NCBI GenBank assembly: GCA_015680685.1
Contig: MNCI01026283.1
Coordinates: forward strand, 171,256 to 235,255
From: Gnetum montanum
Lineage: Eukaryota > Streptophyta > Gnetopsida > Gnetales > Gnetaceae
DNA length: 64,000 bases
Reading direction: 5' to 3'
Position numbers and translations under genes: made by a program. This document shows, piece after piece, positions 12,499 to 24,252 of this stretch (within the stretch, counting starts at the first letter, position 1; each line of letters opens with the position of its first letter). The notes beneath the pieces are model-generated. The model worked only from the letters and a program-made list of their open reading frames with translations, was not told where the DNA came from and made no database searches.

Positions 12499-15224
12499 CA
12501 AAGTTAAAAAGAGCCTTACATGGCTCATGTCCAGCAATCTACAGGTAAATGAGTGGACTTCCTAGGTTAGATCTTTTCATGGAAAGATTTCCAGCCTTGA
12601 TCCAATCAGAAACAACATGAGTTAGCATCACAGTGTAAATATAAGGTGGCATTTGGTTTGAAGGGCACTCAAAGGTATTTGATGTAGAGGATAAGGGTAT
12701 TAGAGATGCAAGACAATCAACCATACTAGGTTGTGATGGTTGGAGAGAACTACTGGGTCAGAAGAAGGGTCTTTTTCAATATTAATTATTTGAACCACTT
12801 AACTAGAAAGCCGATTATGAATGTACAACCCTTGTAGCATTTCATTGTTATGGCTGTGGAGGAATCTCACCTTGCATGGATGGAGTAGGAGGTAACTGAG
12901 TTAAAGGTGGAGGTGTGTGTGTAGATGGATGTAGAGGGTGATATGGATATGGATTTTCCCCTTGAGTAGATGGTGAATGTGTTTGGTGGTACTCTGGAGG
13001 GTAATAGTGATGCTGAAATGAGGTATGACTTGCAAAAGTTCTTGGAGAGATGGGTTGCTGAACATAGTATCCATATGGATCCAATTGCCTATAAGGGTAC
13101 TGCTACCTTAGCAGTGGCATTCCCCAATATTGTGGTTGGTACCATTATTAGTATTGTTCATAAGGTTGTGAAGGAGAACCACTTGGGTAGTAAGCTTATT
13201 GTTGTTAGTGGAACTACCTTTGATTACCTTGAGGATAAGACAATCATCTAGGTGCTTGCCTACATGCTAGTCAAGGATTCAATGCATACATCCCAGACTC
13301 TTGTAAGTGTAACACCATAGGACAACAACCCCTTGGATATTCATATTTACAAATGTCATAATTAGTTTCATCATCAAAGTTGGTTTCCACAACTTCCTCT
13401 ATGGCCACAGCTTTTCCCTTACCTCTTTGGTAGGCACATTCAACTTCTTTTCACCTCCTACAGTTACGATCACTATTTTGCTCTTTAGATTCTTCAACGA
13501 TCTTCATAGAAGCTTGGAATTTTTCATCCAAAGAGTCCCATAATTTATCAACCTTTGCCAAAATACTGGATACAAATTTTTGGATGGGTTTTCCTGTTCC
13601 CCACTTCATCAAGTGGTGACTCCTCTTCATCACAAAATCATACCTCCCATTTTCTTATGGAAGGATCCCTATTATACTCTTCTGCACTTTCTCTTTTTCA
13701 CAACTCACCTTCTTCTTTTGCTACCTACTCTATCAGCCTTTGGATCTAATGAGATCTCAATTCAAACAATCTTTCTTAGACATACACCCCAAGAGTTCTT
13801 CTAGTTTCAGCTCTGAGCCCATTTATGATGTGGCGAAGTTGTTTCCTCTAAGAATAATCTTGGATAGGGCATTGGTGTAAGAGTGAATAGTATCTACCCA
13901 TGGTGGCATCCAAAAGTTCATGTGTTCCCTATTTCCAGCTTTAGATTTTCCTTTTCAAATTAGACACTCTGAAGTATGTCAAATAGCTCTATCATGGTAC
14001 TCCATTGGTGAATGGATTCTAGTTCCAAGGACCAATACTAGCTTTCAACTTCCTTGATGAGTGTCCTAGGGAAGAGCTTGAGTTTCTACCATTCATTTTG
14101 TACATTATGTAAGGCACATGCATCATGGAAAGTTTGTAGATGTGTCTGTGGATCAGAGTTGTATCCCCCCTCAAATATTGGGATGTTATTCATGTCTAAG
14201 CACTTGATCCAACTATCTCTCACATGCCTAGTTGAAATTTTTACTACCTTTACAATGTTGAGCTTGCTTTAGGTTTCCAACAAAGGTTTATCATCATCGC
14301 TATGTTGATGACATCAATGATGGTTTCAACCACCCCTTCGATCTTGGTGTCCTTCATAGTCATTGTTGTCTCATTGATTACCTTCACCATGATTATATCA
14401 ATAGTGGCTTCTATGAGAATCAAAAGATGAAGAGGAATGTTTAGAATTAGATGAAGAGGAAGGTGGACCACCACCATTACTATTATGTCTACCATCACCT
14501 CTTCATTCATTACAACCACCATCCTTATATCCCTTACCATTACGATGCTTGCTCAAGTCCTTACATTAATTGTCACTTTTTCCTAATCCTAGTTTATGAA
14601 TAATGGATTATAGGTTCAAGGTTGCACCTTCATCACTAATAACATAGGGTGGAGAAATTTTATATTGAGAATCCTCAAGAGGAGGATCCACACTATCATC
14701 TTGGTTTAGCAAAAACAAGGGATTACTAAAGTGTTTTTTCTTTGTAAACTCATGGTATTGCTCCTAGTGTCAATCTTGCCTGTGTTGTGTTTCGGTGGGA
14801 TGGTAGTCTCAAGTGTCATAACCATTTACAACATATTCTTTGTGAAGATCTAAGATGCCCAACTCCATAAAAGTTTGAAGTAGCATCCTGGGTACAAATT
14901 GATCGAGGGGCAAGATGATGTTGCCCTCCATATCATGTCATTGCAGTTGTTCATCCTGATATAGGATGAAGGTGAAGTCCAGCACATACTCATTTAGATG
15001 AGTATGTACCACTTTACATTCCTTTGGAATCAAAAGTTTGACATCTTCACATCTATGGGAAGAAGAAGACATTTTGCAAAATGAATAAAATTATTAATGT
15101 GCTTAGTAGTTTATATGTTGTTGAGAGTGATGTTGACCTTGAGTTCCTCCAATGATATAAATAATATTTACTAATCCTAGATAGCTCACATTTCAACAAA
15201 CAAAGTCCTTAGCAATAGTGCCAA
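12499..15224 (-). pseudogene. Minus-strand family-A gag remnant
   Basis: Read on the minus strand, the frame opens with an ATG at 15072 (MSSSSHRCEDVKLLIPKE) and continues as HTHLNEYVLDFTFILYQDEQ. This closely matches the right-edge gag HTH..EYVPNFTFIFHQDEQ. DYHPTETQHRQ near 14790 matches 60975. The middle part (14040-14540) holds the capsid region, 13451-13633 the charged WDSLDEKFQASMKIVEES block, and 12848-13084 the Tyr/Pro/His-rich tail. Stops and frameshifts break it throughout. Between 15072 and the LTR lies 'ccaatgatga..' reversed, a decayed primer-binding region (15200-15224). From 12499 to 12840 the minus strand still reads Ser/Pro-rich with short open stretches, without a motif I can name. 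Confidence 0.65.
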
Positions 15225-15945
15225 TGATGAGCGACGAGGTACCCCTAAGCCCAACCATACAAATCAGAAGCATTCACGTGCAATCCAGTTGAATTCCATG
15301 GACTTTATAGTTTCTAGTGCACTAGTCTTCTAGGTAATGAACCTTGACCTAAATTCATTTATTGTCTTCCCAATTACACTTGTGAAGCACATGGTATGGT
15401 TAAGTGTAATTGAGGCATATGATTTTTATAGTTTTATGTTTTATAGTCCTAGTGCCTAAATAGAGAGAAGGACAAGGTAATTTAATGGCTAATCCAATGT
15501 AACTAACCTACTAATCTCTAGCTAGTCCTAACATAAGTAGTCAATCCCACTTTCCATACACATCCTGAACCCACATATCCACTACTAGGTTACGAAGTGC
15601 TATGCCACTGGGCACACCAAGCTATAACGCTACTGGGATTACCAAGTGAATATGTGTTACGCTCGAAGTGAGCATACTTATGTGTTTAATATATCTAGCT
15701 TATCTTGCTTAGTTACTTCATTAGCTTAATTACTAAAAAACATTTAATGAATTAATTAATTAAAAATATTGAATGCATAAATGAAATATTTAATCTATCC
15801 AAAGTGCTATAAGGTTTATCAGAAAGCGTATCTTTATTACTGCACACACTATTGTGCTCAGGTACAACAATGCTCGAATAAAGATCTGTACACTCAAAGA
15901 CTCCTACTGCAAGCACTTAGGAGAAATATTCTAACTCTCAAATGA
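15225..15945 (-). mobile_element. Truncated 5' LTR of minus-strand family-A element
   Basis: Its inner end (15225, 'tgatgagcgacgaggtacccc') is the reversed LTR terminus next to a primer-binding remnant. It holds reversed family blocks: 'cttcccaattacacttgtgaag', 'ctgggattaccaag', and 'gactcctactgcaagcactta'. At about 15945 the homology stops before the U3/TATA part and the sequence becomes another minus-strand gag. The U3 end is therefore missing, probably by deletion. Confidence 0.6.
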
Positions 15946-15949
15946 TCTA

Positions 15950-16715
15950 TACCACACTTTGGCTTTATCAATTAGTGTCCTAGGAAAGATCTTAAGCTTC
16001 TGCCACCCACTTTCAATGTTGTACGAGATGCAGGCATCATGGAAGGCTTGTATATGATGTTATGGATCCAAATCATAGCCTCTTGTAAACTTAGGAATAT
16101 TATTCGTATCAAGCCTAGGTAGGCAACTCTCTTTATGATGCCTATGAGATACCTTAACTACCTCTGTGATCTACATTAGGCTCTTAGTGGACAACAAGGG
16201 TTTATTTTCATCAAATATGTTGTGGTGAAAATTTCTATTTCTATTTGTTTGGTTATGACAATGTTGTGTATGTTCATGTTGATGTCTTTGGCTTTATCCA
16301 TGGGTTTCGAAAGAGTTCAATTTTTATTTTTATCTTGACCCTTTAGTAGAGCTTTATCTCCATATCTAGGTTCATCTTCATCAGAACTAGATGTTGAAGG
16401 ATGAGAGGAAGATGACGAACTGGAAGGATTGCCATGGCTTCTACGATGTTCCCTAGGGTCCCTTGATTTATCTTTTTTAGATTTCGAGGAGGACCTAGGC
16501 CTTGAGACCTCCCCTAGTCCAGGACTTACTTCATCTCCTCTAGGGTTGTCTGTCTTAGGTGAACATAGTCCTTGAGTGTCATCAAGGTTGTCATGAACAT
16601 ATGAAACCCCTACATGAGGTTGGTCACTCTAATTTTCTTCATCATATATCTCGTTAGTTCTCCAATGAATGTTTTTATTATATAATGCATTATCAGTTCC
16701 TTGTGAAAGGGACAT
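15950..16715 (-). pseudogene. Second minus-strand gag remnant (family-A relative)
   Basis: On the minus strand it starts with an ATG at 16715 (MSLSQGTDNALYNKNIHWR). It runs through a Ser/Arg/Lys-rich low-complexity segment (RPRSSSKSKKDKSRDPREH, then serine runs near 16400) and into the capsid region. That region, around 15960-16190, parallels 14040-14270 ('agtgtcctaggaaagatctt' against 'agtgtcctagggaagagctt'). It is truncated at its C-terminal side by the junction with the LTR piece at about 15945. Its N-terminus is shorter than that of the 15072 copy, so it belongs to a distinct subfamily. Confidence 0.55.
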
Positions 16716-16839
16716 TGTCATTGGTTTATAATGTGTGTGATTTAATATTTTTTTAAGATATTTCATTAATGCATATACAGCGATCATGTATAATATAACT
16801 AATCTAGATGACTAGCACCATCCCTGGCAACAGCACCAA

Positions 16840-17711
16840 TGATGAGCAACAAGGTACCCCTACACCCAACCATACAAATCACAAGCATCCATGCATAATC
16901 CAGTCAAATTCCGTGGATGGGACTAGTTGTGCATCTAAATTGTTATGCTTTGATCGTAGCTTGTTGTCTTCCCACTTGAACTAGTGGTAGCTTTGTCACA
17001 TGGGGTTTAGTCCAAAGTGAGGCATATGATTGATGTTATCTAGCCCTATGCTGCTCCTAATGATAATAAAGAGGTAAAATAATTAAGCTAATCAACAATG
17101 GAAAGTAAAATCTATACTAGTCTATGTGTGATGAGTATCTATTCCTAATCATTCGTACACACCTTGGACTTCACGTAACTACCATTGGGATTACCAAGTG
17201 TACATCACTAGGCTTACCAAACAATACTCTACTAGGTTACCAAGTGATTATGCTTAAGCGCTCGTGATTAGTTGTACTCATTGTGCTTAATGATAGGAAT
17301 AATAAAGAGCAATAAATAGAAACATCAACTAAGGAAACTAGTAAATAATTAGACAATTGAAAGCAATAATAAATCTAAGTGGATGCTGCAATGATGAAAG
17401 TAATCTTGATCTTTATTTTTGGTCATGTAACATGTCCAAGTATGTCACACACGAATAAGGATGTCATACAATCACAAACATCACACTGCAAGCATGCACT
17501 AGGAACAACAAAACTTGAAATCACAAAGCTATGAAAAAGCTATCTAAAAACTAACAACAAAACTATCTCTTAATCGTGCACCTAAGTGTTGTATTTATAG
17601 GCTAGTACAAAGAAGATGATATCAAATATTCGACATCATTTCTTAGGACCTAATATCAAGTATCTGATATTGAGGTTCCGATATCGGAGCTAATAAAATC
17701 ATGACTCATCA
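16840..17711 (-). mobile_element. 5' LTR of minus-strand element (872 bp)
   Basis: Read on the minus strand it runs from TGATGAGTCATGATTTT (17711) to ...GTTGCTCATCA (16840). Immediately inside, 16821-16839 reversed gives TTGGTGCTGTTGCCAGGGA, a slightly decayed form of the primer binding site seen intact at 63553-63570. A TATA-like 'cctataaatac' lies near 17603-17613 and a 10-bp palindrome 'ccgatatcgg' at 17678-17687. The gag remnant ending at 16715 belongs downstream of it. Confidence 0.75.
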
Positions 17712-17719
17712 TGGGGGTA

Positions 17720-18591
17720 TGATAAGTCATAATTTTCCAAGGCTACGATATCGAAGCCACGATATCGCCTACCTAATATTATGGCATAAGCTATGATGTT
17801 GAATATTTGATATCGCAGTCACATGCCTGCCTATAAATATGATACTTAGGTGCACAGTTCAAACAACAATTCATCCCAACCTTACCGAAACTCTTGCAGT
17901 TTACTTTCATAGACTATTGATAGAGTGAATGCCTTCAATGTGATGTTGACCAATTGTCCAGAGTCTTTATTTGAGTGAAGTGTACTTGGGCATAGTTCAT
18001 GATGGAAATAAAGATCAAGATTTCTTTCCATCCTTGCAGCATCCACTCAACTCTACTATTTTACTTAGCATAACTTTTACTATTTTCCTAGTCTAATCAA
18101 TTACATTTCTAAGTATTTTACTTTCCTTATTCATTAGTAAAGTGGAATGAGTACGACTAGTTTCGAGCATTTAAGTGTGATCTTTTGGTAACCTAGTAGT
18201 GGTTTCACTTGATTCACTCAATAGTGAACTCACTTGGTAATCCTAGTAATGATTACATGAGCCCAAGGCATGTGCGGCAAGCCAGGAATGGATACTCATC
18301 ACTCTAGGCTAGACTAGATTCGCTTATTGTTTTTCCTTAAATTTAGAATAATTTTCACACTTTACCATCATAGCTAGGAGTTATGGCTTACCAACATTAA
18401 CCTATCATATACCTCAATGAGAGCTAAACCATACACATCGATTATACTAGCTCCACATGGGAAGACAATAATTTTGAACTTTAACCAATTACTAGCATAA
18501 TCACATTGCCTCGTCCATAGATTACGATTGGGCTACGCGTGAACACTCGTATCTTGTATGTTTGAGTGTTGGATTACTCCACTTCTCATCA
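17720..18591 (+). mobile_element. Plus-strand LTR (872 bp), head to head with the previous LTR
   Basis: It runs from TGATAAGTCATAATTTT to ...CTTCTCATCA and has the same length as the minus-strand LTR ending at 17711. The 8 bp between them ('tgggggta') match the end of the family polypurine tract, so this is more likely a 3' LTR than a 5' LTR. No primer binding site follows at 18592, which agrees. It carries two 'cgatatcg' palindromes (17746-17753, 17760-17767) and 'cctataaatatg' near 17832. The internal part of its own element is not present next to it. Confidence 0.7.
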
Positions 18592-19505
18592 AGGTAATTT
18601 AATTTTTTTCTAAAATAGCTTAGTTCATAGGAAATGTAAAATAGTTTGAAATATTATTTAGTATATCATTAGCCTATTATTTTGTTTAAGTCTTCTATTT
18701 AAATTGAATTTTTAGTTTCATGTTGTCAAGGCTATGTATTAGTTACAAGTTATGACATTGATTTTTAGTTTAGGGTATAGTATAAACAAGGAAAGAGAAG
18801 GCAATGTGTGTTCATAGACTATAAATAGTGTTCTAGACCCTCTCATAGACTTTTTAGATGGCTATAATTTTTGTTGTTTTCATTTCATGTTGAAGGAGAA
18901 ACACAAGTTCTTTCACTAATGAAGTCCTTTTAGGTTTCAATCTCTTTTATTTTCTTTGTTTTCTCATCTCACAATGTTTCACAACATTAAACAATGAGGT
19001 AAGCTCAAAGCATCTCTCATACATCTCACAGCTCTTACAAATCTTTCAATGATTTTCTATCAATGATACAAAGATCTCTTAAATTTACAAGCATTTCTAA
19101 GTTTACATATTACTTTTACAATGTTATCATTCATTTACCTTTGAAATTATAATTCCTTTATTCCCTAGCTAGAAATAAGAATTCCTTGGTTTATTAAAGT
19201 TTGCAGGCATTTGCACCATGATCCATCAAAGTACCTTCATTTCTTATTTGCATCATATGATTTCTCATAGATTTAAGCAAGTTTCTTTCCAATCTTGAGT
19301 TTATTATACCAAGTACTTAAATATTTTAGGGTTTGAGAAGGATTTCCTTAGGGTTTTTTTTCAAGCATCCCTTATTTCACAGTGATTTTATTAAATTTGT
19401 AAGCATCCATCGAAAATGACACATAACATCATTGTCCAAATGTCATGAAAAGTGGCAAAGGTTTCCACATTAGGAATGAATGTGGGTAAAGAAGTTAATC
19501 TAATG
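18592..19505. other. AT-rich spacer, nothing recognised
   Basis: Between the LTR end and the RTE remnant I see only AT-rich sequence with frequent stops in all frames. It has no LTR termini, SINE boxes or protein motifs that I can name. Confidence 0.5.
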
Positions 19506-19509
19506 ATAA

Positions 19510-21575
19510 AAATTTCAAATAGCAACCTAGAGCATTGGTATTCTTAATGGAAAGACTTTTGAAATTATTGGTGCATTGAAAAGATAAAAAATTAGCATTT
19601 CCTACCTCCAAAAAATAATATAAAAAGAGTAGAAAGCTTGAGAAGTGAGTCAGGAATGCAAGATATTCTACTCAAGAAATCAAGTGATTAACATCATTAA
19701 TCTATCTCTTAAGGATACAATGGTATAAGTATACCTCAATGGTGATAAGATTATGGAATAAAAATTGTATTTGGAAATGCGATTATCAACATCATAAGTG
19801 TGCATGCTTGACAAATTAGCCTAAAAAATTCTATTAAGCAATATTTTTGAGATTCAATAGATAAGATGCTTCAAGGAATTCCCCATCAAGAAAGCACATT
19901 TATTAAAGTGTATTTTAATGATTATGTTATATTAAAAGATTCATGGAGGATATGAATTTGGACTAAAATGATACGTGTTGAAATTTGTAAGTGCTTGTGA
20001 CCATGCAACTACAACTACCTATTTTTAGAAAAATGTTGAATATTTAATTATATATAAGAGTGGCATGGATAAAATACAAATTGACTCTTTCTTGCTACAT
20101 AAAAAAGTTTGGCCTTTTACATAGATTGCAAGGTCATACCTAAAGAGAGTCTTGCAAATCAACATCAATTGGTGGTCATGGATTTAAGTATACAAAGCTT
20201 CAAGTGTAGCATGAGGAAAAGGGACTAAATGCATACATAATGGATTTTGAAGAAACAAAACATCAACTTATTTAGAGAATGATTCCTTAAAGAAAGGACT
20301 TGGAATTGGGATTGTTCTACAAATTTGATTAAAGACCAAATGGAAAGCAGCATTCAAAAAATTGGAAAATATTTTTTTTTTTGTGAAATAAATGAGAAAA
20401 ATTACATCATAAAAGAAATAGGATGGTTGAGTGATGAAGTACAACATACTATCCAAAAGATGAAAAATTATTTTAAGGAATGGTAGCAAAGCAAGAACCA
20501 AGAAGATAGCTTGATGTATAAAATGACAAAGAAGGAGATAAAATTAACACAAGGGAATGATTTTTATGAGAAGATAGGAATAAATTAAAGACAAAAATCT
20601 CTATGCAAATTGGCAAAAATTGTAAGCAAGAGATATAAAGAGAATGACCATGTCAAATACATCAAGTAGGTAGATGAAAAAATTTTACTAAAAGGTAATG
20701 AAATTCTGAATAGGTAGAGAGAATCCAAGAAAACTAGTCAAATTTTTGTATGGTTAGGAATTTCCCTTCTTTGAGGAGTAGACAACCTTATATCTAACAT
20801 GAAAAATGGTAAAGCTATTAGACTAGATACCACTCTCATATCATTTGAAAAAAATTTCGAAGCAAGAAAAAATGCCTAAAAATTAGATAAAAAGCATTAT
20901 TATCTCCATCTACAATAACAAATGATGTGTAAAATTGTGCAAAGTATAATGACATTAAGCTTATTAGCCATACCATGAAGCTTGGAAGAGTCATAGAGCA
21001 ATGTCTCAAATTTGAATCAACTATATTGAAAATCCAAGTTGGATATATACTAAAAAGGCTTATTATAGATTTTATTTTTTAATATCACAATTGATGGAGA
21101 AATTCAAAAGACATAGAGAAAATCTACATATGATCTTTATTAATTTGAAGAAAAAACATATGATTAATTGCCTAAAGATATTATTTGGTGGATCTTATAA
21201 AGGCATAAAATCTCTAATAAATATGTTAATGTGATTTAAGTTGTGTATGAATTAGCTATTACTAAAATGAAAATAGCTTGTAGAATAATATCTAATTTTC
21301 CAAGTCATAGTATTTCTACCTCAAGGGTCTACACTTAACCTTTACTTGTTTACTAAAATTAAAATAGCTCATAAATAAGAAAATTCTATAAAATGAATTC
21401 TAAAATTGGTCCAATAGATCTAAGAGGCTTTTGTGGATGAAAGTAAAAATTTTAGTTTCAAGTTTACCAGTGTTATGGTTGAAGAACTAACAAAATACAT
21501 GATGAAATGTCCTTGGTGTATGTTGTTTGTAAGTGATATCATGTTAGTGATTACATGCTTTAAATTTTTTTAAAA
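19510..21575 (+). pseudogene. RTE-type LINE remnant (endonuclease and reverse transcriptase)
   Basis: The plus strand keeps a series of RTE landmarks in the right order. NLEHWYS near 19525 corresponds to the endonuclease start 'tWNvgsl'. IVFGNAIINIISVHA near 19770 corresponds to 'l.INvvs.YAPQ'. KIQIDSFLLH near 20075 and DCKVIPKESLANQHQLVVM near 20125 mark the end of the endonuclease domain. KSLCKLAKIVSKRYKENDH near 20600 corresponds to the 'lYkLAk.RerktrD' linker, and HTMKLGRVIEQCL near 20970 to RT motif 1. ENLHMIFINLKKKHMI near 21120 corresponds to 'l..vFvDLekAYD'. VEELTKYMMKCPWCMLFVSD near 21480-21545 is the catalytic block, with FADD decayed to FVSD. Many stops and frameshifts make it non-functional. 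Confidence 0.7.
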
Positions 21576-22224
21576 ATGGTTAAAAATGGCATTAACTATA
21601 TATACTTGTCATTGCACTTCCTACAAACAACAAACTATGTCCTTGGTTTAGCCTTAACTAAAAGTGTGCTTGCTGTAAAATTCTTAATGTAAGTCTTTAT
21701 TAATAGGTAAAATATTTGTGAGAACAACCTAAATATTTTACTTTTACATACTATATATATTACTTGGTTTAAGCTTTCAATATAAATAGATTAAATTGTA
21801 TGTTCTCTAACAATGTTTACTAATTATTACCCCTGCAATAGTATTGTTTAAAAGTGAATAACAACAAATTACTGTGATAAAAATTGATAGCATTTTAGTA
21901 AAAGTATTTAAGTTAAAATGGGAAGGGTATAAGTTCAAATTTTTTGCATGACATTATTTTTTCATTGTTCCTTTATTGTTCATATTTTTTTTCCCAAAAC
22001 ATGAAAACTTGGCTACTATTGTAAACATTAAAAATTCTTGAATATTTTTTCATGAAAAATCATGGAATTTGGAAAGAGGAATGCCCGACTCTTGTTTTTA
22101 AATGAATGGAATGTGGAGAGATATATATATACAAGTAACATAATATGAGGAACTCCGAATTAGAATAATATTGTGATGGACTTGAGTGGTGCTCCTAAAA
22201 TTTTACACGTTCACTACATTCTTC

Positions 22225-23405
22225 TTTTCTTCTACATTCTCTTTAAAGCTGAAATAAATTTTACTTACTTCTAGAATGGAAATTGGTACATTCTCTTTAA
22301 AGCTTAAATAAATTTTACTTACTTCTAGAATGGAAATTGGAATATTCGTGTAGGTATTCTTATGGGCTTTACAAGTTTGTTGCATTTGTCTAAAGCATTT
22401 GAGTTGAAATATATTTATTTCTCTCCATATTGAATAAAAATTCAATGTTTTCAAGTTTTTGAACTAATATATTTATTTCTTTACATATGAAATAAAAATT
22501 CAAATAATAATGCTGATCAATTTAGGGACCACCATTTAGGTGAGGTGCTCATTTGTAAGTCTAGGACATAAAAGTTAGCCTGAACACATCCATTCAAAGA
22601 GCCTAAACCCTCCTAGGACCCCACCTGGCAAAATGAGCACTATGGCAAAGAGGTCAACCTTTCACTCATCTACCAACTCTTCTTAGTTGGCTGAGCACTT
22701 AGGCGAAGCACATAGGCTTTCACTCATCTACTAACCCATCTACCAACTCTACTTAGTGGGATAAGCATTGTAGCTCTAGGTCATGATCCTTTAAAAGGTT
22801 GATTTTCTGCATTCTTCTACATTCTTTAAAATTTCTAAGGTGTAATAACTTTTTCTTAAGTTTTGAATACGAAATATTGTTGATTGTCATTTGACCATGG
22901 AACCCACCTAATTAGATGAACATTGTGACTTGCTTATCCTTTTTAATGTTGATCTTGGATAACAAGTTTGTAACATTCCTCTACATTCTTTAAAACTTTT
23001 AACTTGAAATAACTTTTTCTTAAGTTTTGAATAGGAAATATTGTTTATTAGCATTGGGTAAATCCATGCACATGTTGAGTCTACCAATTAAACAAACCCA
23101 AAAAGATTTCACCTTTAAAATCCAAACACAATAAAAAAAAATAGAATGAGAAGAACAATTTTGTAAATATGATAACTAGAATTTGTAGAAATTTAGCAAC
23201 CCTAGAATCAGGTTACCAAACACACATTAAAGCTTTTTAACGTTAGATATTTTTTCCTACCTACTTGAATAAGAATTTGAATAATGATGTAAATGAGCTT
23301 TTAGGGTTCTCTAGGTTTGTTGTATTCTTTTGTATTTCTTTACATTCTCTAAAGCTATTGAATTGAAACAAATTTTTCCTACCTCTTGAAAAATTAGTAT
23401 TAGCT
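22225..23405. repeat. Cluster of AT-rich short repeats ('tctacattctttaaag')
   Basis: A 54-bp unit occurs twice in tandem (22233-22286 and 22287-22340), differing at only two or three bases. Diverged relatives of the unit recur near 22385-22490, 22812-22880, 22975-23045 and 23335-23395. All carry 'tctacattct(c/t)taaag..ttg..tgaaataa.tttt.ctta'. Between them (22535-22797) lies a different short repeat with 'ctcatctaccaactct' and 'gataagcattg'. I recognise no coding frame. Confidence 0.55.
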
Positions 23406-23639
23406 ATTTGAATTCTAAAAAGAATCCAAGATGAAAGGTTTCTACCTAATTTCCCAAGATAGAACCTCCAAAATGAAAATTTATGGGAAAGTGTGTAGAT
23501 TTGCAAAATTATAAACTTAATTAAAAACTTGCATAATGTCATGGAATGTTATATTATGGAAATCAAGGAACCTTAAAGGAAAATGTTTATTGGAATTTAG
23601 AAACAACTAAACAGATTTTGCAAAATGTTACAAAATTAA

Positions 23640-23915
23640 TTAAATCAACAAATTGAAACAACAAAGACAATAAGAGAAAACACATAAACATTTACGTGGA
23701 AAACCCCAAAGTGGGGAAAAAAACCACAGAGCCAATGCAAAGCTCTTCCTTTATTTGGAGAAAACATTCTAAGGACATATGTTGTCCTTGATAGCCAACT
23801 TGTTGCTACCACAACACTCTTAAGCCCTTCCTTTCACACTTTGTTGTTGTTGTGGTGGTGGTGCTTAACACATCTTCCCACCAGCAATTTATAGGAGAAT
23901 ACAACAATCTTTTTT
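23640..23915 (-). mobile_element. Possible copia-type LTR fragment
   Basis: The block 'acgtggaaaacccc..gtggggaaaaa.accac' at 23695-23730 resembles the terminal region often seen in plant copia-type LTRs and their short derivatives. It is followed by a GT/TTG-rich stretch. No matching second LTR or coding region is visible, and the orientation is a guess from that resemblance. Confidence 0.3.
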
Positions 23916-24049
23916 ATATTACAAACTTTAGATAATTTTAGAAACTACTAATCATATCTCAAGAAGAGATTATAAAGGTGGAAGTTATGAAAGACATAAC
24001 TTGTCCAATAATGTACCAATTTCATTGTGGGAAATCATATATGGTAAAA

Positions 24050-24252
24050 AAGAAAGAGGAAGACTTAGATGGTTGGGATAACCAAACCACTTAAAGGAAG
24101 ACCAAAAAGGATATGGAAAAAACAATTGAAGATGATTTGAAGAAATGCAAATAAATAAAAATTTAGCCCTTCATAGAGGTCAATTACAAAAGAGAGCTCA
24201 TATAGCCAACCTCATTTGTTAGGACAAAGCTAGGATGATGATGATGATTAAA
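24050..24252 (+). pseudogene. RTE-type LINE 3' end
   Basis: It contains the RTE C-terminal signature RLRWLG near 24068, then GRPKRIWKKTIEDDLKK and a degenerate 'alhRgqWrkr.HvADp'. It ends with the usual 3' tail 'tgttaggacaaagctaggatgatgatgatgat'. This may be the far end of the element at 19510-21575 with foreign DNA between, or an independent 5'-truncated copy. The sequence alone does not decide. Confidence 0.65.

Noticed and set aside
12970-13251. 93-codon plus-strand frame
   Set aside because: It is the antisense shadow of the Tyr/Pro-rich gag tail on the minus strand.
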